Shown: positions 50,442-59,441, numbered from the stretch's first letter. The stretch: 64,000 nucleotides of DNA from an uncultured Bacteriovoracaceae bacterium (GCA_937931205.1 CALHBF010000015.1:62001-126000), one strand, 5' to 3'. Notes: a model not told the origin generated them from the sequence alone. Numbers and translations are program-made.

Positions 50442-51508
50442 TGTTTGGTATTTTTCAACTGCCAGAAGAAACCATTCGGCCGGACTTCAAAAAATTTATG
50501 AGAGATCACATTGCCTCTGCTCTTAATAAAGGAGTTATTCTGCCGTGGACGGAGCTTTCCCAAATTCTTCCAGAGGGAGAAGACCAGATTAGTGCTCAGT
50601 ACTATTATGACATATTGATTGGTGAGAATATTTTTAAAAACTTATTTCTCACAAAGTCTTTTTGCGAGTTCTACTTTCATGGCCCAGGCAAAGTCCGCTA
50701 TCTTGATATCTTAGGTAAGAAAGAAGCAACAACTTTTGAAATTGATGAAGAGTCATGGCAACTTTGGCTGGAAATACTGGCCATAAAATATAAACAAAAC
50801 TGGAATTGCGAGACCCCCTTTGTCAGTTTTCGCGCCGAAATTAATGGACATCCCTATCGCTTCAGTCTGCTGCACCATCAAGCGACCAGTTCTCCCTACT
50901 CAACTCTGATTGTGAGAAACCTACAATTAACAACACTGTCTCTTAATGCTTTTGGTGAAGCTCCTCATCTTGAAAAACTCATTAAACAAAAGAAGAATGT
51001 ACTTATCTGCGGAGGAACAGGTTCGGGAAAAACTTCTCTGATTAACTCACTTCTTAGTCATTGCTCGGAAGAAGAACATCTGGTGGTTTTAGAAGATACT
51101 CAGGAAATCATACTCCCTCACACCTTTTGTACTAGATTTCTTGCTCATGAACATCCCTCTTATAGCTTAGAACATTTTCTCACTTACAGCTTACGGCTTT
51201 CACCTGATCGTATTGTCTTGGGGGAAATACGATCAAAAGAGGTTGTCAGCTATCTACTAGCAATGAATACCGGGCACAAGGGAGTTCTCACGACCATTCA
51301 CTCCAACTCAGCTCTGGAAGGACTCTATCGTCTGCAAATGTTATTTGGTCTCTATGGAAAAGGAATGGAGATGAGTCAGACGATGAATCTGATTTGTCAG
51401 AACATTGATTGTGTTATCTATATTGAAAATAAAAAAATAAAAGAAATCATCAAACCTCTTGGTCAAGAGAATGGATTTCCCTTCTTTGAAACTTTATTTC
51501 AGTCCTAA
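50441..51508 (+). CDS. CpaF/TadA-type pilus assembly ATPase
   Basis: A 355-residue secretion ATPase. Walker A GGTGSGKTS (191-199), acidic VLEDTQEI box (about 216-223), Walker B RIVLGEIR (257-264) and the His box GVLTTIHSNS (about 281-290) are all intact. It powers pilus assembly at the inner membrane. It shares one base with the secretin gene and is the last gene of the operon. The 3' end overlaps the convergent XRE regulator by 15 bases. Confidence 0.92.
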   Translation: MFGIFQLPEETIRPDFKKFMRDHIASALNKGVILPWTELSQILPEGEDQISAQYYYDILIGENIFKNLFLTKSFCEFYFHGPGKVRYLDILGKKEATTFEIDEESWQLWLEILAIKYKQNWNCETPFVSFRAEINGHPYRFSLLHHQATSSPYSTLIVRNLQLTTLSLNAFGEAPHLEKLIKQKKNVLICGGTGSGKTSLINSLLSHCSEEEHLVVLEDTQEIILPHTFCTRFLAHEHPSYSLEHFLTYSLRLSPDRIVLGEIRSKEVVSYLLAMNTGHKGVLTTIHSNSALEGLYRLQMLFGLYGKGMEMSQTMNLICQNIDCVIYIENKKIKEIIKPLGQENGFPFFETLFQS

Positions 51509-52222
51509 AACCTCCGCTAAACGCCAAGGTCTGACTCCTGTGTAAAGGGCCATTGCCTCTACCTCAAGCCCAGCTTGCGCTTCCATTATCCCTTCTTGAG
51601 CGCACTCTAAAAAGAGAGTGCGAAGCTTAGAATTAAGTTTCTTTACGCTCTCTTTTGATGCCTTAAAAGTCATAAATTCCTGATAGCTAATTTCACTTTT
51701 GAAATCATTATTCAAAAAACTTTTGACACCTTTATCGCGAAGAATGGCCCCAATTTTAGAATCAGGTCGAAGCTTAATCATATCACTGGCTTTAACTCTT
51801 ACTTTGTCGCCCGGAAGCCATTCGATAAGTCCATGATGATCAAGTGAACCAAGGAGTTTATGGCTCTGAGATATCGTTAACTGGTATTCTTCTTGGATTT
51901 TTTGAGGCGTTAAATCTAAAAATAAAAGTTCAAGATAGGCCATCGCCTTTGGATTTGCGAAAAGAAACTCTTCTTGTTCCACAGTTAACAGTGAATGACC
52001 TTTTGTTTTATTTAGCTCCATCAGTTTTAATAGGTCTGAGAATTGAATTCCACTTAGTTCACAAATTTTATCTAGTCTGCTTAAAGAAATATCACCGGTG
52101 GAAAAAAGTCTTTTTACACTTGGGAGTGATAATTCAAGGGCACGTGCCAGATCCTGATAAACAATCCCTTTCATTTTCAAAAGCTTTTTTAAGGCATTCA
52201 TTAATTCAATCGATTGAGACAT
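51494..52222 (-). CDS. XRE-family (HTH) transcriptional regulator
   Basis: A 242-residue protein. The N-terminal helix-turn-helix is clear (YQDLARALELSLPSVKRLFS, about residues 22-41, with SLSRLDKICELSG after it). A second, winged-helix-like segment lies near 110-145 (TPQKIQEEYQLTISQSHKLLGSL ... LIEWLPGDKVRV), and a helical C-terminal part follows. An AGGAGGGG ribosome binding site precedes ATG 52222. A perfect inverted repeat sits in its promoter region. It converges on cpaF and diverges from a 15-codon micro-ORF. Confidence 0.8.
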   Translation of the reverse strand: MSQSIELMNALKKLLKMKGIVYQDLARALELSLPSVKRLFSTGDISLSRLDKICELSGIQFSDLLKLMELNKTKGHSLLTVEQEEFLFANPKAMAYLELLFLDLTPQKIQEEYQLTISQSHKLLGSLDHHGLIEWLPGDKVRVKASDMIKLRPDSKIGAILRDKGVKSFLNNDFKSEISYQEFMTFKASKESVKKLNSKLRTLFLECAQEGIMEAQAGLEVEAMALYTGVRPWRLAEVLGLK

Positions 52223-52244
52223 CAATTCCCCTCCTGACGAGACC

Positions 52245-52269
52245 CATGGTATCACTATATGATACCATG
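52245..52269. promoter_or_regulatory. Likely operator: perfect 9-bp inverted repeat
   Basis: CATGGTATC, seven bases (ACTATAT), GATACCATG. It lies 23 bases upstream of the XRE regulator start and overlaps a possible -10 (TATCAT) for that gene. Dyad length and position fit a dimeric HTH regulator's own binding site. Confidence 0.6.
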
Positions 52270-52280
52270 ACAGAGAGGTA

Positions 52281-52309
52281 TTGATCAATATCCGTATGAG
52301 TTGTAAAAT
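52281..52309 (+). promoter_or_regulatory. Sigma-70-type promoter of the micro-ORF
   Basis: TTGATC (52281-52286), a 17-base spacer and TAAAAT (52304-52309). The -35 is half of the palindrome TTGATCAA (52281-52288), so a minus-strand -35 for the regulator gene occupies the same bases. Confidence 0.55.
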
Positions 52310-52338
52310 AGCCTTAACTTCTTAACAAGGAGGAGTTT

Positions 52339-52386
52339 ATGAATTTCGCTCCCATGCCTATTCCGCTACCACCAAGACTTCCATAA
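52339..52386 (+). CDS. 15-residue proline-rich micro-ORF
   Basis: ATG to TAA in 16 codons, encoding MNFAPMPIPLPPRLP. A near-perfect ribosome binding site (AAGGAGGAG) is correctly spaced, a promoter lies about 30 bases upstream and a strong terminator starts three bases after the stop, so it forms a complete transcription unit of about 100 bases. Six of 15 residues are Pro, including a Pro-Pro pair that could slow ribosomes. It could be a signal peptide pheromone, a leader or a toxin-size peptide; none can be chosen from sequence. Confidence 0.5.
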   Translation: MNFAPMPIPLPPRLP

Positions 52387-52388
52387 AA

Positions 52389-52410
52389 AAGGGCCCAAAT
52401 TTGGGCCCTT
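52389..52410. terminator. Bidirectional terminator
   Basis: A perfect 22-base palindrome (AAGGGCCCAAA / TTTGGGCCCTT) flanked by an A-run on the left and TTTTTT on the right. It serves the micro-ORF on the plus strand and ettA on the minus strand. Confidence 0.85.
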
Positions 52411-52415
52411 ATTTT

Positions 52416-54095
52416 TTAATCACGTTTTAATTTTTTATAAGTCAGGCGCTGAGGAATATCTGCCTTATCTCCAAGACGGCGACGAAGATCTTCGTGATAA
52501 TCTTGGAAGTTTCCTTCAAACCAAGTCACTGTTGAATCCCCTTCAAAAGCAAGAATATGAGTACAGATTCTATCTAAGAAGTAACGATCGTGGGAAATCA
52601 CTACCGCACATCCTGCGAACTCTAGAAGTGCACGTTCAAGGGCCTGAAGTGTGTTTACATCTAGATCGTTGGTAGGCTCATCCAGAAGTAATACGTTTCC
52701 TTCTTCTTTAAGCATTTTTGCAAGGTGAACACGGTTCTTCTCACCACCAGATAATTCTTTAATACGCTTTGATTGGTCTTCACCAGAGAAGTTAAAGCGA
52801 GAAATATAGGCGCGGGAGTTCACTTCACGATTACCTAGTTTTAAGAGATCAAGGCCGCCTGAGATTTCCTGCATTACTGTTGAGTCACCATTCATCTCAC
52901 GTGATTGATCAATGTATGAAAGTTTAGCAGTCTCACCAACTTTAAAAGTTCCGGCATCAGGAGTTTCTTGACCAGTGATCATTCTGAAAAGTGTTGTTTT
53001 ACCAGCACCGTTTGGACCGATGATCCCAACAATTCCACCCGGTGGAAGTTTGAATGAAAGGTTTTCATAAAGGATCTTATCACCAAATGCTTTAGAGATG
53101 TTATTGGCATCAATAACAATATCACCTAAGCGAGGGCCTGGTGGGATGAATAGATCATTTGTTTCGTTTCTAGTTTCAGTTTTTGAATCAGCAAGCATCT
53201 TCTCATAGTTCGTGATACGAGCTTTAGATTTTGCCTGACGTGCCTTCGCACCCATGCGAATCCACTCAAGTTCTTCTGCCATTTTTTTGGCCATCTTAGA
53301 CTGTGATTTTTCTTCAGCAGCAAGGCGATTTGTTTTTTGCTCAAGCCATGAAGAATAGTTTCCTTCCCAAGGAATACCATGACCGCGGTCAAGTTCAAGA
53401 ATCCAGCCTGCAACGTTATCCAGGAAGTATCTATCGTGGGTAATAGCAATAACTGTACCTTTATAGGCCTGAAGGTGACGCTCAAGCCAGTAAACTGTTT
53501 CAGCATCAAGGTGGTTGGTAGGCTCATCCAGAAGAAGAACATCTGGCTCAGAGAGAAGAAGACGACAAAGAGCTACACGGCGCTTTTCCCCTCCAGAGAG
53601 AACTCCACAAAGTTGATCGCTTGGCGGACAACGAAGAGCTTCCATCGCAAGTTCCAAACGAGAATCTAAATCCCAAAGATTTTGAGCATCCATTTGGTCT
53701 TGAAGCTTTGACTGCTCATCAAGAAGCTTATTCATTTGATCATCAGTCATCTCTTCACAAAGAAGCATATTCACTTCTTCATAGCGTTTAGCAACTGCTA
53801 CTAGTGAAGCAAGACCTTCTTCTACAACATCTTTAACTGTTTTATTTGGATCTAGTTTTGGATCTTGTTCAAGGTAACCGAATGAAACACCTTTAGAAGC
53901 ATTCACATCTCCGATATAATCCTTATCAACTCCTGCAATAATTCTTAGAAGTGATGATTTACCTGAACCGTTAAGACCAAGTACTCCGATCTTAGCGCCA
54001 TAAAAGAATGAAAGAGAAATATCTCTTAAAACTTGTTTTTTAGGAGGATAAACTTTCCCCACTTTATGCATTGAAAAAATGATCTTCTGAGACAT
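52416..54095 (-). CDS. ettA: Energy-dependent translational throttle protein EttA (ABC-F)
   Basis: A 559-residue ABC-F ATPase with two nucleotide-binding domains: GLNGSGKSS (40-48) and GPNGAGKTT (about 357-365), signatures LSGGEKRR and LSGGEKNR, Walker B LLLDEPTNHLDA and LLLDEPTNDLDV, and the P-site tRNA interaction linker between (EELEWIRMGAKARQAKSKAR). EttA gates the first peptide bond according to ATP level. Length fits. Confidence 0.95.
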   Translation of the reverse strand: MSQKIIFSMHKVGKVYPPKKQVLRDISLSFFYGAKIGVLGLNGSGKSSLLRIIAGVDKDYIGDVNASKGVSFGYLEQDPKLDPNKTVKDVVEEGLASLVAVAKRYEEVNMLLCEEMTDDQMNKLLDEQSKLQDQMDAQNLWDLDSRLELAMEALRCPPSDQLCGVLSGGEKRRVALCRLLLSEPDVLLLDEPTNHLDAETVYWLERHLQAYKGTVIAITHDRYFLDNVAGWILELDRGHGIPWEGNYSSWLEQKTNRLAAEEKSQSKMAKKMAEELEWIRMGAKARQAKSKARITNYEKMLADSKTETRNETNDLFIPPGPRLGDIVIDANNISKAFGDKILYENLSFKLPPGGIVGIIGPNGAGKTTLFRMITGQETPDAGTFKVGETAKLSYIDQSREMNGDSTVMQEISGGLDLLKLGNREVNSRAYISRFNFSGEDQSKRIKELSGGEKNRVHLAKMLKEEGNVLLLDEPTNDLDVNTLQALERALLEFAGCAVVISHDRYFLDRICTHILAFEGDSTVTWFEGNFQDYHEDLRRRLGDKADIPQRLTYKKLKRD

Positions 54096-54151
54096 ACATT
54101 TCCTTTATTTTGTAAGAACGCCCATTAAATCAAAAAAGTCTCGTTCTGTAA

Positions 54152-55009
54152 CTATATTCGATGGAGAAATGAGCTTAAGAGGAAATACATAAATCCCAAA
54201 TATGAAGGAAGAAAAAAACCTCCTAAGATAGCGAGTTTAAAGGCTCCTAGTCTTTTTTCAAAAAGTTCTAAATGCCACTTTTCAATAAACCGACACTCTT
54301 GGCTTAATTCCTCAACTTCTTTTAAGTAACTTCCTCCCTGTTTTAAACTTGATTCACAAGTATCCTGTAATTTTCCAACCAAACTTTCTAAGTTTTTATG
54401 TTTAACTGAGTGAAGCTCACTGATCTTTGCTAACTTAAAAATTTCACTGCGAGCAAGTCCTGCTGAACTTAAGGATCTTAGAACATAAAGACTCAGCCAT
54501 ATTTTTCCAATTCCATCAAAATAGTAACTTTTTAGTTTTCGGCAGATGAAAGGAAAGAGGATCAGTCCAATAACTTGCCAGCTCAAAATTCCTAAATAAA
54601 CACCACGGGCCAGTTGAATATCTGTCATAGAAGTGGCCAAGGTAATAAAGCCCCAGCTCAAAATAAAAATACAAGATTTTTGAAAGTAGCTTCCCCAGAT
54701 AAATTCTTTGAGCTTTTTCTCAAATTGAATATCTGCACTTAAACTCTCTCTCACACTAATGAGCGCTTCCTTATACTGGCCTCCAAAACGTCGGGACATC
54801 TCCAGCAAAAGGTTAATAAGATCAGTAAAAAACTTATAATTAGGAATCTGATGCCCATCGAGATCTCGGCGAATCCAATTAAATTTCTTGACCCACTCCA
54901 ATAACTCCTCACCTGCCCCTTTGCTCTTTTTAAGAGAAATAGGAATGGCCTTTTGGAAGTACAGAAAAACCCCTAAGATCCACGAAGTATAAAGAAAAAC
55001 GCTAAGCAT
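54152..55009 (-). CDS. TadB/TadC-like pilus platform membrane protein
   Basis: A 285-residue protein with an N-terminal membrane helix, a cytosolic helical segment resembling a T2SSF domain (FTDLINLLLEMSRRFGGQYKEAL, about 61-83), two membrane helices near 110-155 and a last one near 262-282. This is the layout of TadB/TadC. It is leftward and separated from the pilus operon by the regulator and ettA, but is the only platform-like gene in the area. Assignment is moderate. Confidence 0.6.
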   Translation of the reverse strand: MLSVFLYTSWILGVFLYFQKAIPISLKKSKGAGEELLEWVKKFNWIRRDLDGHQIPNYKFFTDLINLLLEMSRRFGGQYKEALISVRESLSADIQFEKKLKEFIWGSYFQKSCIFILSWGFITLATSMTDIQLARGVYLGILSWQVIGLILFPFICRKLKSYYFDGIGKIWLSLYVLRSLSSAGLARSEIFKLAKISELHSVKHKNLESLVGKLQDTCESSLKQGGSYLKEVEELSQECRFIEKWHLELFEKRLGAFKLAILGGFFLPSYLGFMYFLLSSFLHRI

Positions 55010-55065
55010 AAATAAAAGTCCCCTAAAAATTGACCTATATTTAGAGGTTTAATTGACAGCCTACA

Positions 55066-55389
55066 ATGGCCTATCATAACTTCAGATCTATGAGTTCACT
55101 TTTGAAAACACATTCAGCTAAGGATGGCCGTCCTGAAGATTTAATGATCCGTCTGGAATCAGAAATCAGTGATTTGAAATCGTTGGAAGAAGCAGAACAA
55201 CTATTTAAGAAACTCAAATTTCTAGGTCTGCACTTTGATCCTTTCTCTAGTGAAGTTTCAATGGAATGCAAACAAATCATGAATCAACTTGGTCTTGATC
55301 TGTATCTAGAAAATCCTTATCTTGTGACGAACTTACTTCTAAGACTCCTCGATAAGGTTGAAGAAAAAATAAACTTTTTAAAGCACTAA
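55066..55389 (+). CDS. Small protein of unknown function
   Basis: A 107-residue, probably all-helical protein without a signal peptide. The start is uncertain: neither ATG 55066 nor ATG 55090 has a good ribosome binding site. It ends three bases before the methyltransferase gene and is probably cotranscribed. No family is recognised. Confidence 0.5.
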   Translation: MAYHNFRSMSSLLKTHSAKDGRPEDLMIRLESEISDLKSLEEAEQLFKKLKFLGLHFDPFSSEVSMECKQIMNQLGLDLYLENPYLVTNLLLRLLDKVEEKINFLKH

Positions 55390-55392
55390 AAC

Positions 55393-56604
55393 ATGAACAA
55401 AATTCCTGAATGTAGCGTCCATCCGGTGTCGATTAAACTTCTCCGGGCGGGGCATCCGTGGATTACTGCGGACAATTTCTCTCTTCGTTTTCCTCGTCAT
55501 GCGGAATTTGTGATCGCCCTAGATGATCGCAAGCGTCCGATGAGTCTTCTCATTCATGATCCTCGTCACAAAAATATTAAAGCACGTGTCTGGTCGACAA
55601 AATACCCATTCGATCGTGAAGCTCAGCACTTTACTGCCAGTCTGCAAGCGCGTCTTGATCTGGCCTTTGAGAAGAGAGCGGCACTTGAGAAAAGTCATGC
55701 CCGTGAAAACTACTACCTTTGTTTTGGCGAAGCTGATCAGCTGCCAGGTCTCTTTGTTTTACGACTTAAAGATCGTGTTCTGATTCAATTCTATACTGGC
55801 TTTTGGCTGCCATATAAATCAATCATTCAAACAACTATTCAGGAAGTTTATCCTGAGATTACTGATGAGAATGTTTGGTTCCAGCTTCGTGGTGAAACGA
55901 AGGAATTACAAAAACTTCCTCAAAATGCCGTTGATCACAATCGTAAGGATGAATTTCATCTGAATGAGTTCGGTATGCAATACCTCATCCGTCTTGGCTC
56001 ATCATATGACACCGGTATTTACACCGATATGAGCTCAGTTCGTGATGCTCTTACAAATGATGTTGATGAGAACTCATCAGTCCTTAATCTCTATAGCTAC
56101 ACAGGGGCCTATTCACTATGGGCGCTTAAACGTGGAGCGAAGAACGTTACCTCAGTTGATCTTTCTCCTAAGTACATTGAGTGGCTTCAACAAAACCTTG
56201 CTCTCAATCCCGAAATCGATTCTCATCGTCACGAGTCCATCGTGAAGGCCTGTGATGATGCCTTAGCTGAAATGGCCGCTGAGGGGAAAACTTATAATTT
56301 TATCATCTGTGATCCTCCATCATCTTCAAGTGATGGTAAGGTTCGTACCTCAGCCATTAAGGCCTATAAAGATCTGATCCAAAAAATGGATAAGGTTCTT
56401 GAGAAAAAAGGAAAACTCGTTATTTTCCTTAATACTCATCAGGTGACAGCAGCGAAGTTTGAAAAACAAATTGCTGATTACCTTAAAGAACTCGGTCTCA
56501 ATTACAAAATATCTAAAAAGCTTGGTCTAGGCCTTGACTGTCCTACCCTTAAAGGTTTTCCTGAAGGAAGTTACCTCAAAGGGATGATGCTTGAAAAACT
56601 ATGA
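55393..56604 (+). CDS. RlmI-like rRNA (cytosine-C5)-methyltransferase
   Basis: A 403-residue protein with the RlmI/RlmK layout: an N-terminal PUA-like domain (VHPVSIKLLRAGHPWI), a middle EEHEE-like domain and a C-terminal SAM methyltransferase with NLYSYTGAYSLWALKRGA (SAM loop) and DPPSSSS (307-313, catalytic region). RlmI methylates C1962 of 23S rRNA; the exact target here is inferred. It overlaps the ABC ATPase gene by four bases. Confidence 0.85.
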   Translation: MNKIPECSVHPVSIKLLRAGHPWITADNFSLRFPRHAEFVIALDDRKRPMSLLIHDPRHKNIKARVWSTKYPFDREAQHFTASLQARLDLAFEKRAALEKSHARENYYLCFGEADQLPGLFVLRLKDRVLIQFYTGFWLPYKSIIQTTIQEVYPEITDENVWFQLRGETKELQKLPQNAVDHNRKDEFHLNEFGMQYLIRLGSSYDTGIYTDMSSVRDALTNDVDENSSVLNLYSYTGAYSLWALKRGAKNVTSVDLSPKYIEWLQQNLALNPEIDSHRHESIVKACDDALAEMAAEGKTYNFIICDPPSSSSDGKVRTSAIKAYKDLIQKMDKVLEKKGKLVIFLNTHQVTAAKFEKQIADYLKELGLNYKISKKLGLGLDCPTLKGFPEGSYLKGMMLEKL

Positions 56605-57527
56605 TTAAAGTTTCAAATCTCTCAAAAAGTTTCGCTGTTTATCATAAAGAGCCAGGTCTTATGGGTTCTCTGCGAGGACTCTTTATTCGCAAAAGCTCAA
56701 TCAAGTACGCACTTCATGATGTGAGTCTGGAAGTTCACCCCGGTGAAATTCTAGGGTTGATTGGTGCCAATGGTGCAGGAAAAACAACGCTGGTAAAAAT
56801 TCTCTCAGGGATCATGCATCCGACAAGTGGCGAAGTAAGTATTCTTGGATTTAAACCATGGGAGCGCAGCAATCAGTATCGCCGACAAATGTCCCTTATT
56901 ATGGGACAGAAAAGTCAGGTCTGGTGGGATCTTCCGGCACTTGATTCTTTTCTTCTTTTAAAAGAAATTTATCAAATTGATGATGAGACTTATCAGTTCA
57001 ACATTGATTATCTCTCAAAAACTTTAGGAATTGCGGATCACCTCAAAACTCAAGTTCGAAAACTCTCTCTTGGGGAGAGAATGAAAGTAGAACTGATGGC
57101 GGCCCTTCTCCATAATCCGAAAGTGATTTTTTTAGATGAACCGACTATCGGACTCGATATCACTTCTCAAAAAGCTGTCCGTGAGTTTTTAAAGGATTAT
57201 CAAAGAAAATATAATCCGATCATGATCCTCACCTCCCACTATATGGAAGATATTAAGGAGCTTTGCTCACGTATTAATATTATTCGTAAAGGCGAGATGA
57301 TTTATGATGGACCACTCTCCCATATTCAAAAGCTCACTGGAGACACCAAGCACTTAAAGGTGACTACCAAAGATGGTGAATTGGAATTCACTATTCCCCG
57401 TGAGAATCTTGCAATCAAAACGAAAGAGATTTTTGAATCCCATGAAGTGATTGATCTCAATATTCAAGATCCTTCCATTGAAGACATCATTGATCAGATC
57501 CTCAAACATGGACTTCAAAAACAATGA
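56601..57527 (+). CDS. ABC-2-type exporter ATP-binding protein
   Basis: A 308-residue ATPase with Walker A GANGAGKTT (about 55-63), a Q-loop in MGQKSQVWW, signature LSLGERMK (about 155-162), Walker B VIFLDEPT and the switch His in LTSHYMED. It belongs to the family that pairs with two DUF990/ABC-2 permeases (viologen- or drug-exporter-like). Its C-terminal domain after about residue 230 is an accessory domain. ATGA overlaps on both sides. Confidence 0.9.
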   Translation: MIKVSNLSKSFAVYHKEPGLMGSLRGLFIRKSSIKYALHDVSLEVHPGEILGLIGANGAGKTTLVKILSGIMHPTSGEVSILGFKPWERSNQYRRQMSLIMGQKSQVWWDLPALDSFLLLKEIYQIDDETYQFNIDYLSKTLGIADHLKTQVRKLSLGERMKVELMAALLHNPKVIFLDEPTIGLDITSQKAVREFLKDYQRKYNPIMILTSHYMEDIKELCSRINIIRKGEMIYDGPLSHIQKLTGDTKHLKVTTKDGELEFTIPRENLAIKTKEIFESHEVIDLNIQDPSIEDIIDQILKHGLQKQ

Positions 57528-58318
57528 AGGGATTAGCATCCGTCATCTCCATGGAGTTTCGAAAAATTCTCGCTTACCGCAGTGACTTCTGGGTGACTTT
57601 TATTGGACAGACTCTTATTCAGCTCATTGTGGCCCGCTCGCTGTGGCAAAGTATTTTCGAATCGAATCAAGTTGAGAGCATGCAAGGTTTTGATCTTAAT
57701 ATGATCACCCTCTATTATTTGTTAGTCCCCATTGGCACAAGAATTCTAGCGGGACAAAATATCGGATTTTTATCTCGTGAGATTTATGATGGAACTTTTA
57801 CCCGATATCTCATTTATCCAGTGAATGTTTTTGTTTATAAAAGCACCACCTATTTAACTCACTCCCTATTTTATTGTTTTCAATTATTCTTCATCTATCT
57901 TATTTATCAGATAATTTTCGGGGGAATGACATTTCATCCTGAACAACTTTTTTTAGGTGTACTGATTTTTTTTGTCGCCAGCATCTGCTACATGTTTCTT
58001 TGCATGATGGTTGAACTCATTGCTCTTTGGGCCGATAACGTCTGGACATTGATGGTGATGTTAAAATTCTTTGTCACTTTCTTTGGTGGTGGAATTATCC
58101 CGATGGATTTTTTCCCTCTTTGGTCACAAAAGATTCTCGCTCTCACTCCATTCCCTTATCTGATCTCGCTGCCAGTAAAAACGATGATGGGACTAATGCC
58201 ATTAAATGAATCCATCACTGGCATTGGTGTACTGATAGTATGGAGCTGTATCTTTCTAGGGATGCTGCAACTTCTTTGGAGCAAAGGACAAAAATCTTAT
58301 ACAGGAGTAGGAATTTAA
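57524..58318 (+). CDS. ABC-2 (DUF990-like) exporter permease
   Basis: A 264-residue membrane protein with six predicted helices and a short cytosolic N terminus (MEFRKILAYRSDFW), typical of ABC-2 permeases of the DUF990 type. It overlaps the ATPase gene by four bases and abuts the second permease. Substrate unknown. Confidence 0.85.
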   Translation: MKGLASVISMEFRKILAYRSDFWVTFIGQTLIQLIVARSLWQSIFESNQVESMQGFDLNMITLYYLLVPIGTRILAGQNIGFLSREIYDGTFTRYLIYPVNVFVYKSTTYLTHSLFYCFQLFFIYLIYQIIFGGMTFHPEQLFLGVLIFFVASICYMFLCMMVELIALWADNVWTLMVMLKFFVTFFGGGIIPMDFFPLWSQKILALTPFPYLISLPVKTMMGLMPLNESITGIGVLIVWSCIFLGMLQLLWSKGQKSYTGVGI

Positions 58319-59104
58319 ATGAGATACCTCACTCTTTATAAGTATTTTCTTCGTTTCTCATTCACCAAGGCGATGGAGTTTCGTCTCGATTTCTTTTTCA
58401 GAATTGTGATGGATATTATTTATTACGCAGTAAACATTCTTTTCTTTCATGTGATCTATCTGCACACTCCGATGCTTGCGGGATGGACGCAGGATCAGAT
58501 GATTATTTTCATCGCGGGCTATCTTCTTTGTGATGCTCTTAATATGACGATCTTCTCCAATAACGTTTGGTGGCTGCCTCAATTCATCAATCGCGGCGAT
58601 TTAGATTACTATCTGATTCGCCCCGTTTCCCCTCTCTTCTTTCTCTCTTTGAGAGAATTTGCGGCAAACTCTTTTGTGAATCTTTTTGTGGCCATTGGTT
58701 TTTTCATCTATGCCTTAACCCAGTACCAAACACCTTTTGAATGGTATCAACTCACTTTCTACCTTTTGATGCTTTTTAATGGAGTGCTACTGCAATTCTG
58801 TATTCAATTGCTTTTTGTGCTACCAACTTTTTGGATTCAAAGTCAGCGAGGGCTTTTGGATTTTTTCTATGCCATCTCATTTGCCGGCGAGCGTCCTGAC
58901 CGCATCTATAAAGGGATTGTGAGAATTCTTTTCACTTATGTTGTTCCACTCTCCCTCATCGCTTCCTACCCAGCACGCCTTTTTATGGACCCTTTCGATT
59001 CATGGACTCTAATTCAATTTATAGGGATCACTATTGTCTTTTGGGGGATCGTGCTAACTATTTGGAAGAAGGGACTTCGTTCATATTCTTCTGCTTCTAG
59101 CTAA
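58319..59104 (+). CDS. Second ABC-2 exporter permease
   Basis: A 261-residue, six-helix membrane protein of the same family as its neighbour (RFSFTKAMEFRLDFFFR start; GDLDYYLIRPVSPLFFLSLR middle segment is a family hallmark). It begins one base after the previous stop. The pair would form a heterodimeric channel. The exported compound is unknown. Confidence 0.85.
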   Translation: MRYLTLYKYFLRFSFTKAMEFRLDFFFRIVMDIIYYAVNILFFHVIYLHTPMLAGWTQDQMIIFIAGYLLCDALNMTIFSNNVWWLPQFINRGDLDYYLIRPVSPLFFLSLREFAANSFVNLFVAIGFFIYALTQYQTPFEWYQLTFYLLMLFNGVLLQFCIQLLFVLPTFWIQSQRGLLDFFYAISFAGERPDRIYKGIVRILFTYVVPLSLIASYPARLFMDPFDSWTLIQFIGITIVFWGIVLTIWKKGLRSYSSASS

Positions 59105-59135
59105 AGTCTTTTTCGGAGTATCCGACAAGAAAAGT

Positions 59136-59441
59136 ATGAAATTTAAACTGCTAGGTATTCTCCTTCTCACGATTTCCTGTGGTAAGCAGGTTAGTATCGA
59201 TCATACGGCCTTAAAAGAAGCCTCGGCATCTAAATCCACTTACAAAGACGGCAGTGTTTCCAAGCTACAAAGTGGCTCCACCTACATCGCCTTCAATAAC
59301 AACTCCTATAAACTTTCCGCCAACTCCTCACACGACGCTAAGAGCTTTATCGTCAAGCTACCTCTGGGTCAAACTCAAGTAAGATTTCTGGGAACAACAT
59401 CGGGCGGAGAGATCATTATTTCTGAAATTCAAAGCAAATAG
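59136..59441 (+). CDS. Small predicted lipoprotein
   Basis: A 101-residue protein with a lipoprotein signal peptide ending LTISCGK (Cys at about residue 15). The mature part is Ser/Lys-rich and beta-like. It lies 31 bases after the ABC-2 exporter genes and may be cotranscribed with them. No family is recognised. Confidence 0.65.
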   Translation: MKFKLLGILLLTISCGKQVSIDHTALKEASASKSTYKDGSVSKLQSGSTYIAFNNNSYKLSANSSHDAKSFIVKLPLGQTQVRFLGTTSGGEIIISEIQSK

